Positions 9,006 through 16,212 of a stretch of 64,000 bases of DNA are shown piece after piece (position 1 is the first letter of the stretch; each line of letters begins with the position of its first letter). Both the position numbers and the translations under genes were made by a program. Source of the stretch: Paenibacillus senegalimassiliensis (GTDB taxonomy: Bacteria; Bacillota; Bacilli; Paenibacillales; Paenibacillaceae). The stretch spans positions 1,116,001 through 1,180,000 of the forward strand of contig NZ_LN909046.1 in NCBI RefSeq assembly GCF_001486585.1. Direction: 5' to 3'. Under the pieces are notes generated by a model, which saw nothing but the letters and a program-made list of their open reading frames with translations, was not told the origin of the DNA and did not search any database.

Positions 9006-9482
9006 ATGATATGCATGGCAGTTAATGCCAAAGGCGGGAAGTTTTTTTACGCATGGAGCAAAGTGCTTCCTGACGGATCGTTTTACCTTCCGGATCAAGC
9101 CCTACATGAGTACCATATTAAGCCGGATTCCAACATTATTTTAATGACAGGGCGCAATACGGTCAAAGGCTTTAGCGTCGTATGCAAAGAGTTAATTGCA
9201 AACTCGCCGCTGGCTTCTATTTTTGCCAGCATGCCTGAGCTTCAACGATTCGCCATCCCCGAAGGGGAGACCATCACATTCAAAGAACGTACCTTCTGCT
9301 GGGTTCATCTCAATAGCAGCCATTACTTTACATTGCCTCTGCACACCTGGCAGCAATTTGGCTTAAAGCCAGGGGATCAGCTTCTCAGTTTGCGGGCGAC
9401 GCATCTGGCCTTTAACAACTTGTCTGAAGGTCCGTATATCGAGCAGGCCAAGCAAATCCGTGATATTCATGTGTATGGGTGA
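9006..9482 (+). CDS. Protein with two AbrB/MraZ-like segments, function unknown
   Basis: A soluble protein of 158 aa (155 if ATG 9015, better spaced from GGGGG at 9001, is used). It contains two segments of the same shape: SFYLPDQALHEYHIKPDSNIILM near residues 26-48 and YFTLPLHTWQQFGLKPGDQLLSL near 107-129. Each resembles the strand-LP-helix-GLKPGD-strand pattern of swapped-hairpin AbrB/SpoVT/MraZ DNA-binding domains. A transcription-factor role is only an inference. The gene stands alone, with a terminator at 9536. Confidence 0.6.
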   Translation: MICMAVNAKGGKFFYAWSKVLPDGSFYLPDQALHEYHIKPDSNIILMTGRNTVKGFSVVCKELIANSPLASIFASMPELQRFAIPEGETITFKERTFCWVHLNSSHYFTLPLHTWQQFGLKPGDQLLSLRATHLAFNNLSEGPYIEQAKQIRDIHVYG

Positions 9483-9535
9483 TTGTCTATTGATGATTAC
9501 CTGGGACTAGTCCATTTGAGAAAGGAACGGGAACT

Positions 9536-9580
9536 AAGCCGTCAGACCGTGATTGTTTTGTGCGGTTTGGCGGCTTCTTT
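9536..9580 (+). terminator. Terminator after the AbrB-like gene
   Basis: AAGCCG at 9536-9541 pairs with CGGCTT at 9571-9576, extended inward by CA and ACCG / CGGT and TG with small bulges, and followed by CTTTCTT. Confidence 0.75.
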
Positions 9581-9602
9581 CTTGGCTTGTGGGGGAATCC
9601 TA

Positions 9603-9646
9603 TTGACATAACACTTCCTTGTAACTAATATTGTTACAAGGAAGTG
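9603..9646 (+). promoter_or_regulatory. Sigma-A promoter overlapped by a palindromic operator, before the Rrf2 gene
   Basis: TTGACA at 9603-9608 and TAATAT at 9626-9631 are separated by 17 bp. The -10 lies inside a perfect inverted repeat CACTTCCTTGTAAC (9612-9625) / GTTACAAGGAAGTG (9633-9646). The inner 19 bp, TGTAACTAATATTGTTACA, recur twice before the dioxygenase gene at 10.3 kb. The arrangement suggests autorepression by the Rrf2 protein. Confidence 0.85.
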
Positions 9647-9665
9647 GAAAGGGGGAAGTGCTGTT

Positions 9666-10100
9666 ATGACGATCAGCTCCAGATTTTCAGTTGCCATTCA
9701 TATCTTGTCCTTGCTTGAATTTAACAAGGAAGGCGTAAGCACCTCGGAATATATTTCTGGTAGTGTGAATACCAATCCGGTCGTGATTCGCCGTATTATG
9801 AGTATGTTGAATAAGGCGGGACTGGTGGAAGTGCGGGCTGGTGTGGCCGGAACGAAGCTGTTACGTGAGCTGGAGGACATTACGCTGCTTGATGTTTATC
9901 GTGCGGTAAACGTGGTGGAAGAGGATGGCCTGTTCGCAGTACATGACCGCCCTAATCCGAATTGCCCGGTCGGGCGTAACATTCAGTCGGCCATTGAACC
10001 TGTATTCTCTTCAGCGCAGAAGGCGATGGAGAAGACACTCGCGGCAGTGACGCTTCAGGATATTGTAGATGATCTGTCTTCTAAATCAGAGGTCGTATAA
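9666..10100 (+). CDS. Rrf2 family transcriptional regulator
   Basis: The 144-aa protein starts with MTISSRFSVAIHILSLLEF, the typical Rrf2 N-terminus, followed by a winged helix with NTNPVVIRRIMSMLNKAGLVEVRAG. Two cysteines are not spaced like an Fe-S site; only one (in NPNCPVGRNIQ) is conserved in the YwnA-type subgroup, so thiol-based redox or electrophile sensing is plausible rather than iron-sulfur sensing. It has GGGGGAAGTG upstream of the ATG. The shared palindrome suggests that it represses itself and the downstream catE-like gene. Regulator family sure, signal inferred. Confidence 0.88.
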   Translation: MTISSRFSVAIHILSLLEFNKEGVSTSEYISGSVNTNPVVIRRIMSMLNKAGLVEVRAGVAGTKLLRELEDITLLDVYRAVNVVEEDGLFAVHDRPNPNCPVGRNIQSAIEPVFSSAQKAMEKTLAAVTLQDIVDDLSSKSEVV

Positions 10101-10128
10101 GCTTGATGTAGATTGTCCTTAAGTACGT

Positions 10129-10195
10129 GTTCAAAAAGTCGAATCTACTCCTCGAGCTGCTTCGTTCTGGAAAGACGACTTTTTGAACTACCTCT
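10129..10195. repeat. Short copy of an inverted-repeat-bounded interspersed element
   Basis: GTTCAAAAAGTCG (10129-10141) and CGACTTTTTGAAC (10176-10188) are perfect 13-bp inverted ends. Read on the minus strand, the first 43 bp from the right end match 38 of 43 bases of the larger element at 55271; the outer AGAGGT (10190-10195) is shared as well. It lies just after the Rrf2 gene. Confidence 0.8.
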
Positions 10196-10196
10196 T

Positions 10197-10223
10197 AAAA
10201 TGTCCCTAACAGGGGCATTTTTT
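10197..10223 (+). terminator. Terminator after the Rrf2 gene
   Basis: AAAATGTCCCT (10197-10207) pairs with AGGGGCATTTT (10211-10221) with one G-T pair; the T run continues past the stem. Confidence 0.8.
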
Positions 10224-10258
10224 GTATGAGCAGGCGGTGCTAAGACTACAATAAGTGA

Positions 10259-10322
10259 TTGACATATCGCTAACCTGTAACTATAATGATTACAATAAGT
10301 TGGTGTAACTATATTAGTTACA
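10259..10322 (+). promoter_or_regulatory. Consensus promoter with two palindromic operators before the dioxygenase gene
   Basis: TTGACA at 10259-10264 and TATAAT at 10282-10287, 17 bp apart, form an exact sigma-A consensus. TGTAACTATAATGATTACA (10276-10294) covers the -10, and the perfect palindrome TGTAACTATATTAGTTACA (10304-10322) lies 28 bp further, over the start of transcription. Both match the operator before the Rrf2 gene, so strong repression that is relieved by a signal is likely. Confidence 0.88.
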
Positions 10323-10428
10323 TGATTTCCCTGAATCTACACTTAAAACGACGATTAAATGCTTGGAAATGAATCGAACTTCGGCTTGAAATGCCATGAT
10401 GCTGTATTTACTTAGAAGGAGGCGTTTT

Positions 10429-11301
10429 ATGATGTCTTATCCATTACCTATTGATGCTGCCGCTCAGATTGGCACTGTACGCTTGAAAGTTAGAGATTTG
10501 GAGAAATCACTTCAATTTTACCGTGAAACAGTGGGTTTTCAGGTGCTTAAACAATATGATCAGACCGTAGAGCTTACTGCGAATGGCAAACAATCGCTGT
10601 TAATTCTCGATGCTAACCCTGAATACCGCGTCCTGCGGGAAATGTCCGTATCGGGCTTGTACCATTTTGCCATACTGCTGCCGGATCGTGTGTCCTTGGG
10701 ACTGGCCCTGCGGAACCTGGTCAAGCATCAAATCCCTGTGGGGCAAGGAGATCATTTGGTCAGTGAAGCCCTTTATTTCAACGACCCGGACGGAAATGGA
10801 ATTGAAATCTATGCAGACCGTCCACGTGAGACGTGGCAGAAGGATAGCGGCGGGGAATATGTTATGACCACCGACACGGTGGATGTTGACAGTCTGCTGA
10901 CTCTCTCTGAATCAGCGGAGTGGAACGGATTGCCTGCAGGAACACGGATTGGGCATGTTCACTTTCATGTGGGCGATTTGCAGAAGGCAGAGCAATTCTA
11001 TACCCAGGTGCTTGGTTTTGAAGTGACCGCGCATTATGGTAAGGCTGCTCTATTTATCGCTGCTGGAGGTTATCATCACCACATTGGCCTTAATCTGTGG
11101 GCAGGGGCGGGAGCACCACCGGCACCGGAGGATGCGGTTGGCATTCGTTACTTCACGACAACGCTGCCGGACGCATCTGCGCTCGAGGCGGTCGTAAGCC
11201 GTCTTGAGGAAGCTAATGTTCCTTATGAGCGGGAGCTTAGTGGCATTTCCCTGCATGACCCCTTTGGCATCGGCATCAAGCTTGAGGTTGTTGCAGCCTA
11301 A
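10429..11301 (+). CDS. Two-domain glyoxalase/extradiol dioxygenase (CatE-like)
   Basis: A 290-aa VOC-superfamily protein with two repeated beta-alpha-beta modules. The first starts at IGTVRLKVRDLEKSLQFYRE and ends near DPDGNGIEIYADRP. The second starts at IGHVHFHVGDLQKAEQFYTQ and ends near LHDPFGIGIKLE. It resembles Bacillus CatE, a catechol-2,3-dioxygenase that removes toxic catechols and quinones. Metal ligands would be the H of HVHFHV, the H in the YHHHIGLNLW region and a C-terminal acid. The ATG at 10429 (or 10432) follows GAAGGAGG. Control by the upstream Rrf2 operators fits a quinone or electrophile response. Confidence 0.85.
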   Translation: MMSYPLPIDAAAQIGTVRLKVRDLEKSLQFYRETVGFQVLKQYDQTVELTANGKQSLLILDANPEYRVLREMSVSGLYHFAILLPDRVSLGLALRNLVKHQIPVGQGDHLVSEALYFNDPDGNGIEIYADRPRETWQKDSGGEYVMTTDTVDVDSLLTLSESAEWNGLPAGTRIGHVHFHVGDLQKAEQFYTQVLGFEVTAHYGKAALFIAAGGYHHHIGLNLWAGAGAPPAPEDAVGIRYFTTTLPDASALEAVVSRLEEANVPYERELSGISLHDPFGIGIKLEVVAA

Positions 11302-11399
11302 TTCGTTTGTCATGATGGAATGGTTGGCCCTTTCTTTCGTCCTGTTTCTTCCTCTATAATGGATTTAGCAAGAAGTCTACGGAGAAAGGACGGACCGTC

Positions 11400-11960
11400 A
11401 TGAAACTGTTCCCGCAGCTTGAGACAGAACGCTTTATTCTCAGAAAGCTAACTTCGGAAGACGCCGCAGATCTCTTTAAATACTTCTCGACGGATGAAGT
11501 GACTAAATATTATGACTTGGAACGATTTGTAGAGCTTCGGCAGGCGGAGGAACTGATTCAGACCTGGAACAGTCGCTACACAGAGCGTCGAGGCTATCGC
11601 TGGGCCATCATCGTCAAATCGAAGAGCAGCCGGGTGATTGGCACCTGCGGATTTCATAACTGGTCCAAGACGCATCAGAAGGCCGAGGTCGGTTATGAGC
11701 TAGATCCTGCCTATTGGGGGCAGGGCGTCATGAGCGAGGTGCTGCAAGAGGTGTTGCGCTTTGGGTTTGAGGATCGGGGACTGCATCGGGTGGAAGCCTT
11801 TATTGATCCGGATAATATCCGGTCCCGTTATTTGCTGGAGAAGGTGGGCTTCTACGAGGAAGGTTACTTGAAGGAATGCTTCTTCGAGAAGAATCAGTTC
11901 GTGGATGCCGTTCTATTCGCTTTACTTAAGAAGCAATATCAAGACAGGTTGCAACGTTAG
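11400..11960 (+). CDS. GNAT acetyltransferase of the RimJ/RimL type
   Basis: The 186-aa protein begins LETERFILRKLTSEDAADLF, the standard entry of RimJ/RimL/YdaF-like N-acetyltransferases. It contains the GYELDPAYWGQGVMSEVL acetyl-CoA-binding region (Q/RxxGxG/A-like) and the HRVEAFIDPDNIRSRYLLEKVGF motif. It should transfer acetyl from acetyl-CoA to an amino group on a protein N-terminus or small molecule; the target is not evident. It is a single gene with TATAAT at 11354 and AAAGGA before the ATG, and a terminator downstream. Confidence 0.88.
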   Translation: MKLFPQLETERFILRKLTSEDAADLFKYFSTDEVTKYYDLERFVELRQAEELIQTWNSRYTERRGYRWAIIVKSKSSRVIGTCGFHNWSKTHQKAEVGYELDPAYWGQGVMSEVLQEVLRFGFEDRGLHRVEAFIDPDNIRSRYLLEKVGFYEEGYLKECFFEKNQFVDAVLFALLKKQYQDRLQR

Positions 11961-11968
11961 TGTAATCA

Positions 11969-12012
11969 AAGAGCTTTGTCCTTGACCTTTACGGGCCTGG
12001 GACAAAGCTCTT
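11969..12012. terminator. Bidirectional terminator between convergent genes
   Basis: AAGAGCTTTGTCC (11969-11981) pairs perfectly with GGACAAAGCTCTT (12000-12012), between the acetyltransferase gene and the SDR gene that ends at 12017. Confidence 0.9.
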
Positions 12013-12016
12013 CTTG

Positions 12017-12871
12017 TTATATATCAACCTTGCGGAACTCCTCCCGATAAATCTGTTCGACTCGTTCCAGTACGGGCTTGGCTAATGTTCTGAAGGGAAG
12101 CGACTGAATTTTCCCTTTGATAATGAATACATCGCTCTTACTTCGGTGTTCCCCTAAGGCAGAGTCAAACAGCAGTCCGGCTCCGTGCGTTGGGGGTGGG
12201 GTAAAGCGCATGAGCGGCTCCAGCCAGATGGGTAGTCCGGACTTTTGACCTTTACGAACCGTATTGTTATTACCTGGATCAACGCTGCGAATGAGAATGC
12301 CCTCCTTGGCCAGCGATGGCGCTAGTGCCTCCGTCCATAATGACAGTGCTAGCTTGGAAGCGGCGTAAGGCCCCAGCATCTTGCGGAACTTTAGCGGATG
12401 TTCCAGTTGTTCAAACTCAAATGTTTTGAGCATGTTGAGTGCGGAGGAGGAGGTATTTATTACCGTTTTGAGTTGGCCCTTCAGTAGCAGTTCCTTAAGC
12501 TCCATAGTGATAAGGTAAGGCACGATAGTTAGAAGCTCATAGTGGGTCTCCCGACCTTGCGGCGTATAAGTAAGCTCGGGAAAGCTCTGTCCGGCATTAT
12601 TAAAGATCACGTCGATGAACGGCTCGCTCTCCCGAACCTTCTGGAGTGTCCGCCGCAAGCTATTATAATCGGCAAGATCAGCCACCTTATAAATTCGCAG
12701 TTGTCCCTGATTCACCGCTTGTTGCAGCAGCCTGTCGCCAGATGGGACCTCAGATCGATTCAAGGCCACGACCTGCCAGCCTTCATGGAGCAGTTTTCTG
12801 GTTAATTCCAGTCCGATTCCCGAATTGGCCCCCGTAATTAAGGCAACTTGATGCTTGGTATCATATTGCAT
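12017..12871 (-). CDS. Short-chain dehydrogenase/reductase, downstream copy of a tandem pair
   Basis: A 284-aa SDR with the NAD(P)-binding motif ALITGANSGIGLELTRKLL (about residues 10-28), an RS pair after the second strand that favours NADP, NNAG (IFNNAGQSF), and the catalytic YAASK (YAASKLALSLW). It is extended at the C-terminus compared with classical 250-aa SDRs. It is 284 residues long like its neighbour at 12895-13749 and clearly a paralogue; many blocks are identical. The gap between them is 23 bp, so they form one operon under the MerR-type promoter at 13802. The substrate is probably an aldehyde or ketone, not determinable here. Confidence 0.9.
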   Translation of the reverse strand: MQYDTKHQVALITGANSGIGLELTRKLLHEGWQVVALNRSEVPSGDRLLQQAVNQGQLRIYKVADLADYNSLRRTLQKVRESEPFIDVIFNNAGQSFPELTYTPQGRETHYELLTIVPYLITMELKELLLKGQLKTVINTSSSALNMLKTFEFEQLEHPLKFRKMLGPYAASKLALSLWTEALAPSLAKEGILIRSVDPGNNNTVRKGQKSGLPIWLEPLMRFTPPPTHGAGLLFDSALGEHRSKSDVFIIKGKIQSLPFRTLAKPVLERVEQIYREEFRKVDI

Positions 12872-12894
12872 AACCTATCCCTCCTGTTCAATAA

Positions 12895-13749
12895 TCAGCG
12901 TATAAGCTTATATTCCTCTGTATAAACTTGCTGGAGCCGTTCAAGTAGTGGTTCGGAATAGGCTCTGAAAGGCAGCGACTGAATCTTTCCTTTGTTCACA
13001 AATACACCTGTCTGGCCCCGATGTTCCCCAAAGGCACCGTCAAGCAGCAGGCTGGCTCCATGCGTTGGGGGGGCGAAGAAATAGCGCATAATCGGCTCCA
13101 GCCAGATGGGTAGCCCGGATTGTTTGCCTTTGCGGAGTGTATTATTGCTTCCTGGGTCCACACTGCGAATGAGAATGCCCTCCTTGGCCAGCCATGGTGC
13201 TACGGCCTCCGTCCATAGCGATAACCCCAACTTGGAGGCGGCGTAAGGCCCCAACAATTTGCGGAACTTCTTCGGACGCTCCAATTGTTCAAGATCAAAG
13301 GATTTAATCATATTCAGGGCAGTGGATGAGGTGTTAATGACGGTTTTAAGATGCCCCTTCAGTAGAAGTTCCTTGAGTTCCATGGTGATGATATACGGAA
13401 CAACGGTCATGAGCTCGTAGTGCGTTTCCCGGCCCTGACGACTATAGGTAAGTTCGTGGAAGCTTCCTCCGGCATTATTAAAGAGTACGTCGATGAACGA
13501 TTCCTTCTCACGAACCTCTTGCAGGGCATACCTTAAGCTCTCATAATCAGCCAAATCGCCCACGGTGTAAATACGAAGCTGCCCGCTCTGAACGGCTTGT
13601 TGCAACGGTATGTCGCCCGATGGCACCGCAGATCGGTTCAAGGCGATGACCTGCCAGCCTTCTTCCAACAATTTGCGAGTCAATTCCAGTCCGATACCCG
13701 AACTGGCCCCTGTAATCAGAGCCACTTGTTCTCTTGTATTTCTAAGCAT
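12895..13749 (-). CDS. Short-chain dehydrogenase/reductase, promoter-proximal copy of a tandem pair
   Basis: A 284-aa SDR: TGASSGIGLELTRKLLEEGW near residues 14-33, VLFNNAGGSFHELTY, and the catalytic YAASKLGLSLW. The start at 13749 has GGGAGGG seven bases upstream; a longer frame to 13845 runs across the promoter and is not used. The protein is a close paralogue of the gene at 12017-12871 and lies divergent to a MerR regulator gene. A 19-bp-spacer promoter with a TGGAG dyad upstream indicates activation by that regulator. Confidence 0.9.
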   Translation of the reverse strand: MLRNTREQVALITGASSGIGLELTRKLLEEGWQVIALNRSAVPSGDIPLQQAVQSGQLRIYTVGDLADYESLRYALQEVREKESFIDVLFNNAGGSFHELTYSRQGRETHYELMTVVPYIITMELKELLLKGHLKTVINTSSTALNMIKSFDLEQLERPKKFRKLLGPYAASKLGLSLWTEAVAPWLAKEGILIRSVDPGSNNTLRKGKQSGLPIWLEPIMRYFFAPPTHGASLLLDGAFGEHRGQTGVFVNKGKIQSLPFRAYSEPLLERLQQVYTEEYKLIR

Positions 13750-13801
13750 GTGTATCCCTCCCATGTAATTGAGCAGCATTGTATGGCTGCCAGTAGGGAA
13801 C

Positions 13802-13832
13802 AGTGTAGATGTTGGAGTCGGCTCCAAGTCAA
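13802..13832 (-). promoter_or_regulatory. MerR-type promoter of the SDR pair
   Basis: On the minus strand TTGACT (13827-13832) and TACACT (13802-13807) are 19 bp apart, the over-long spacing typical of MerR-activated promoters. The spacer holds the dyad TTGGAGCCGACTCCAA, which closely resembles the one before the merR-type gene. Confidence 0.82.
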
Positions 13833-13872
13833 GCAGCCCATTCATTCACGTATCAATAAATTTTAAGGCTAC

Positions 13873-13903
13873 TTGACCTGGAGTTAACTCCAAGTTATAT
13901 AAT
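13873..13903 (+). promoter_or_regulatory. MerR-type promoter of the MerR-family gene
   Basis: TTGACC (13873-13878) and TATAAT (13898-13903) are 19 bp apart. The spacer contains the perfect dyad TGGAGTTAACTCCA (13879-13892), matching the dyad in the divergent promoter. This is the usual layout for an autoregulating MerR protein. Confidence 0.85.
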
Positions 13904-13970
13904 GACGTCAAGCACACGGTTCGGAATAAGAATAGGCTTTGACTCAACAAAATAAAGGAGGAAGATGGCT

Positions 13971-14453
13971 ATGAGTATGACTCATGCGGACACTGAGGTG
14001 TTTTCCATCAAGCAAGCGGCCGAACGCACAGGTCTTTCTGAGGATACAATTCGCTATTATGAGAAGATAGCATTGCTGCCACGTGCCAAGCGGAAGGAAA
14101 ATGGCCACCGGATTTACTACTCGAAGGATATTGAGACACTTAAGCTGATTGGCTGCCTGAAGAAGACGGGAATGCCACTTGAGGAGATGCGTCCCTTCCT
14201 GCAAGTGTCCGTTGATGCAGACCCTGGGGATTATCCGGAACTGGTGGATTTTATGAAAATGCACCGCGAGCATATTGTGGAGCAGATTGTTTCGTTGCAG
14301 CAAGTGGTGGACTTTATCGACCTTAAGCTTGTGCAAGGGAGCTACCGTCAGGAGTGTGCGGTCGAAGACCCTAGCACTCATTTGGAACCTGCTGGACAGA
14401 AATCCAAGAGCAAAAGCGTGTCTCCCTTAGAGATGGGTTATTTTCCACAGTGA
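13971..14453 (+). CDS. MerR family transcriptional regulator
   Basis: About 160 aa. FSIKQAAERTGLSEDTIRYYEKIALLP is the MerR helix-turn-helix and NGHRIYYSKDIETLKLIGCLKKTGMPLEEM the wing and linker, followed by a dimerising coiled-coil region to about residue 125. It resembles the AdhR/NmlR group that senses aldehydes through cysteine; cysteines are present at the C-GCLKK and QECAV positions. ATG 13971 has better spacing from AAAGGAGG than ATG 13965. It is divergent from the SDR pair, which it probably activates together with its own gene. Confidence 0.9.
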   Translation: MSMTHADTEVFSIKQAAERTGLSEDTIRYYEKIALLPRAKRKENGHRIYYSKDIETLKLIGCLKKTGMPLEEMRPFLQVSVDADPGDYPELVDFMKMHREHIVEQIVSLQQVVDFIDLKLVQGSYRQECAVEDPSTHLEPAGQKSKSKSVSPLEMGYFPQ

Positions 14454-14556
14454 ACCTAGTTATTGAACAATTCCTCGACTTTTGCCATAATAAGCGAAAT
14501 AGACACTCGCCAAGATGAGCTAGCGGCAGGGTTTGAACTTAAAGGAGGAAGCTTCG

Positions 14557-14826
14557 GTGAAGGGAATCATTACTGTACTGGGCAAGGACAAGGTAGGCAT
14601 TATCGCAAGGGTATGTACGTATCTGGCGGATAGCGGTGTCAACATTTTGGATATCTCGCAGACGATTGTTCAAGGGTATTTCAACATGATGATGATCGTG
14701 GATATTTCGGCGGCATCCAAGGAATTTGAACGGCTGGTAGAGGAACTGCAGGGACTGGGCGAAGCCATTGGCGTAGAAATCAAGCTCCAGCATGAGGATA
14801 TCTTCAATACGATGCACCGGATCTGA
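14557..14826 (+). CDS. ACT domain protein (UPF0237)
   Basis: The 89-aa protein is a single ACT domain: KGIITVLGKDKVGIIARVCTYLADSGVNILDISQTIVQGYF is the signature of the UPF0237/GcvR-like group, a small ligand-binding regulatory fold that usually binds an amino acid. The GTG at 14557 follows AAAGGAGG and gives the family's usual length of about 90 aa. The stop is 18 bp before a DUF711 gene; this ACT-DUF711 pairing is conserved in many bacteria, though the function of the pair is not established. Confidence 0.9.
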   Translation: MKGIITVLGKDKVGIIARVCTYLADSGVNILDISQTIVQGYFNMMMIVDISAASKEFERLVEELQGLGEAIGVEIKLQHEDIFNTMHRI

Positions 14827-14844
14827 GAAAGGGGAGAGAACACC

Positions 14845-16203
14845 ATGATTTCACGCGTAGAGGTACAGGAAACGAATACAATGATCCGGGAAATGAATCT
14901 GGACGTGCGGACGATTACGATGGGCATTAGCCTGATGGATTGCGCGCATGAGGATATGAGCGTATTCAATCAGAAAATATATGATAAAATTACTCGCAGT
15001 GCCGAGCATTTGGTGAAGACGGGTGAGGATTTGGAGAAGCAATTTGGCGTGCCGATCGTGAACAAGCGAATCTCGGTGACTCCGATCTCCATCGCCGCAG
15101 GCGGGCTCAAGACCGATACATATGTTCCAGTAGCCGAAGCGCTGGATAGAGCGGCCAAGCAGGTGGGCGTCAACTTTATCGGAGGATTTTCGGCGCTGGT
15201 ACAAAAGGGCTTTACGCAAGGGGATCGCATTCTGATTGATAGCATTCCAGAAGCGTTGGCTGTTACAGAGCGCGTATGCTCTTCGGTCAACGTTGGCTCC
15301 TCACGCAGCGGTATCAATATGGATGCGGTCAAACGCATGGGTGAAATCATCATACAGACGGCTGAGCGGACCGCAGATCTGGGATCAATCGGTTGCGCCA
15401 AACTGGTTGTGTTCTGTAATGCGGTAGAGGACAACCCGTTCATGGCCGGGGCTTTCCATGGCGTAGGAGAACGGGAATGCGTCATTAACGTAGGAGTCAG
15501 CGGTCCTGGTGTAGTGAAGCGGGCGCTGGAGGATGTGAAGGGCAAGGATTTTGAGACCCTTTGCGAAACAATCAAGCGCACGGCCTTCAAGGTGACCCGG
15601 GTAGGGCAACTTGTGGCACAGGAAGCCTCCAAGCGGCTTGGCGTTCCCTTTGGCATTATCGATCTATCCCTGGCGCCAACACCCGAAGTTGGTGATTCCA
15701 TAGCTGAAATCTTTCAGGAAATGGGGCTGGAGGAAGCGGGGGCTCCCGGTACTACGGCGGCACTGGCTATTCTGAACGATAACGTGAAGAAGGGCGGCGT
15801 TATGGCTTCTTCTTATGTAGGTGGCCTTAGCGGTGCCTTCATCCCCGTTAGTGAGGATCATGGCATGATTGAAGCGGTACAGCGCGGTGCGTTGACGCTT
15901 GAGAAGCTCGAAGCCATGACTTGTGTCTGCTCCGTAGGCCTGGACATGATCGCTATTCCAGGTAGTACAAGTAGTGCCACTATTTCCGGTATCATTGCTG
16001 ATGAAGCAGCCATCGGCATGGTTAACAACAAAACGACCGCTGTGCGGATTATTCCGGTGATTGGTAAGGAAGTGGGCGAGATTGTTGAGTTTGGTGGATT
16101 GCTGGGCTATGCGCCCGTTATGCCAGTGAACAGCTTCAACTGTGCCCCATTCATCCAACGTGGTGGACGTATTCCGGCACCGATTCATAGCTTTAAGAAC
16201 TAG
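14845..16203 (+). CDS. DUF711 / UPF0210 (PFL-like) family protein
   Basis: A 452-aa protein that matches the UPF0210 family along its whole length: an N-terminal block with [20 protein letters not shown], a central [19 protein letters not shown], and the glycine-rich C-terminus with [32 protein letters not shown] and a final [21 protein letters not shown]. The family is structurally related to pyruvate formate-lyase-like folds but its reaction is unknown. It is coupled with the ACT protein upstream and is followed 9 bp later by a TetM-like GTPase gene. Confidence 0.92.
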   Translation: MISRVEVQETNTMIREMNLDVRTITMGISLMDCAHEDMSVFNQKIYDKITRSAEHLVKTGEDLEKQFGVPIVNKRISVTPISIAAGGLKTDTYVPVAEALDRAAKQVGVNFIGGFSALVQKGFTQGDRILIDSIPEALAVTERVCSSVNVGSSRSGINMDAVKRMGEIIIQTAERTADLGSIGCAKLVVFCNAVEDNPFMAGAFHGVGERECVINVGVSGPGVVKRALEDVKGKDFETLCETIKRTAFKVTRVGQLVAQEASKRLGVPFGIIDLSLAPTPEVGDSIAEIFQEMGLEEAGAPGTTAALAILNDNVKKGGVMASSYVGGLSGAFIPVSEDHGMIEAVQRGALTLEKLEAMTCVCSVGLDMIAIPGSTSSATISGIIADEAAIGMVNNKTTAVRIIPVIGKEVGEIVEFGGLLGYAPVMPVNSFNCAPFIQRGGRIPAPIHSFKN

Positions 16204-16212
16204 GCGGGATAG

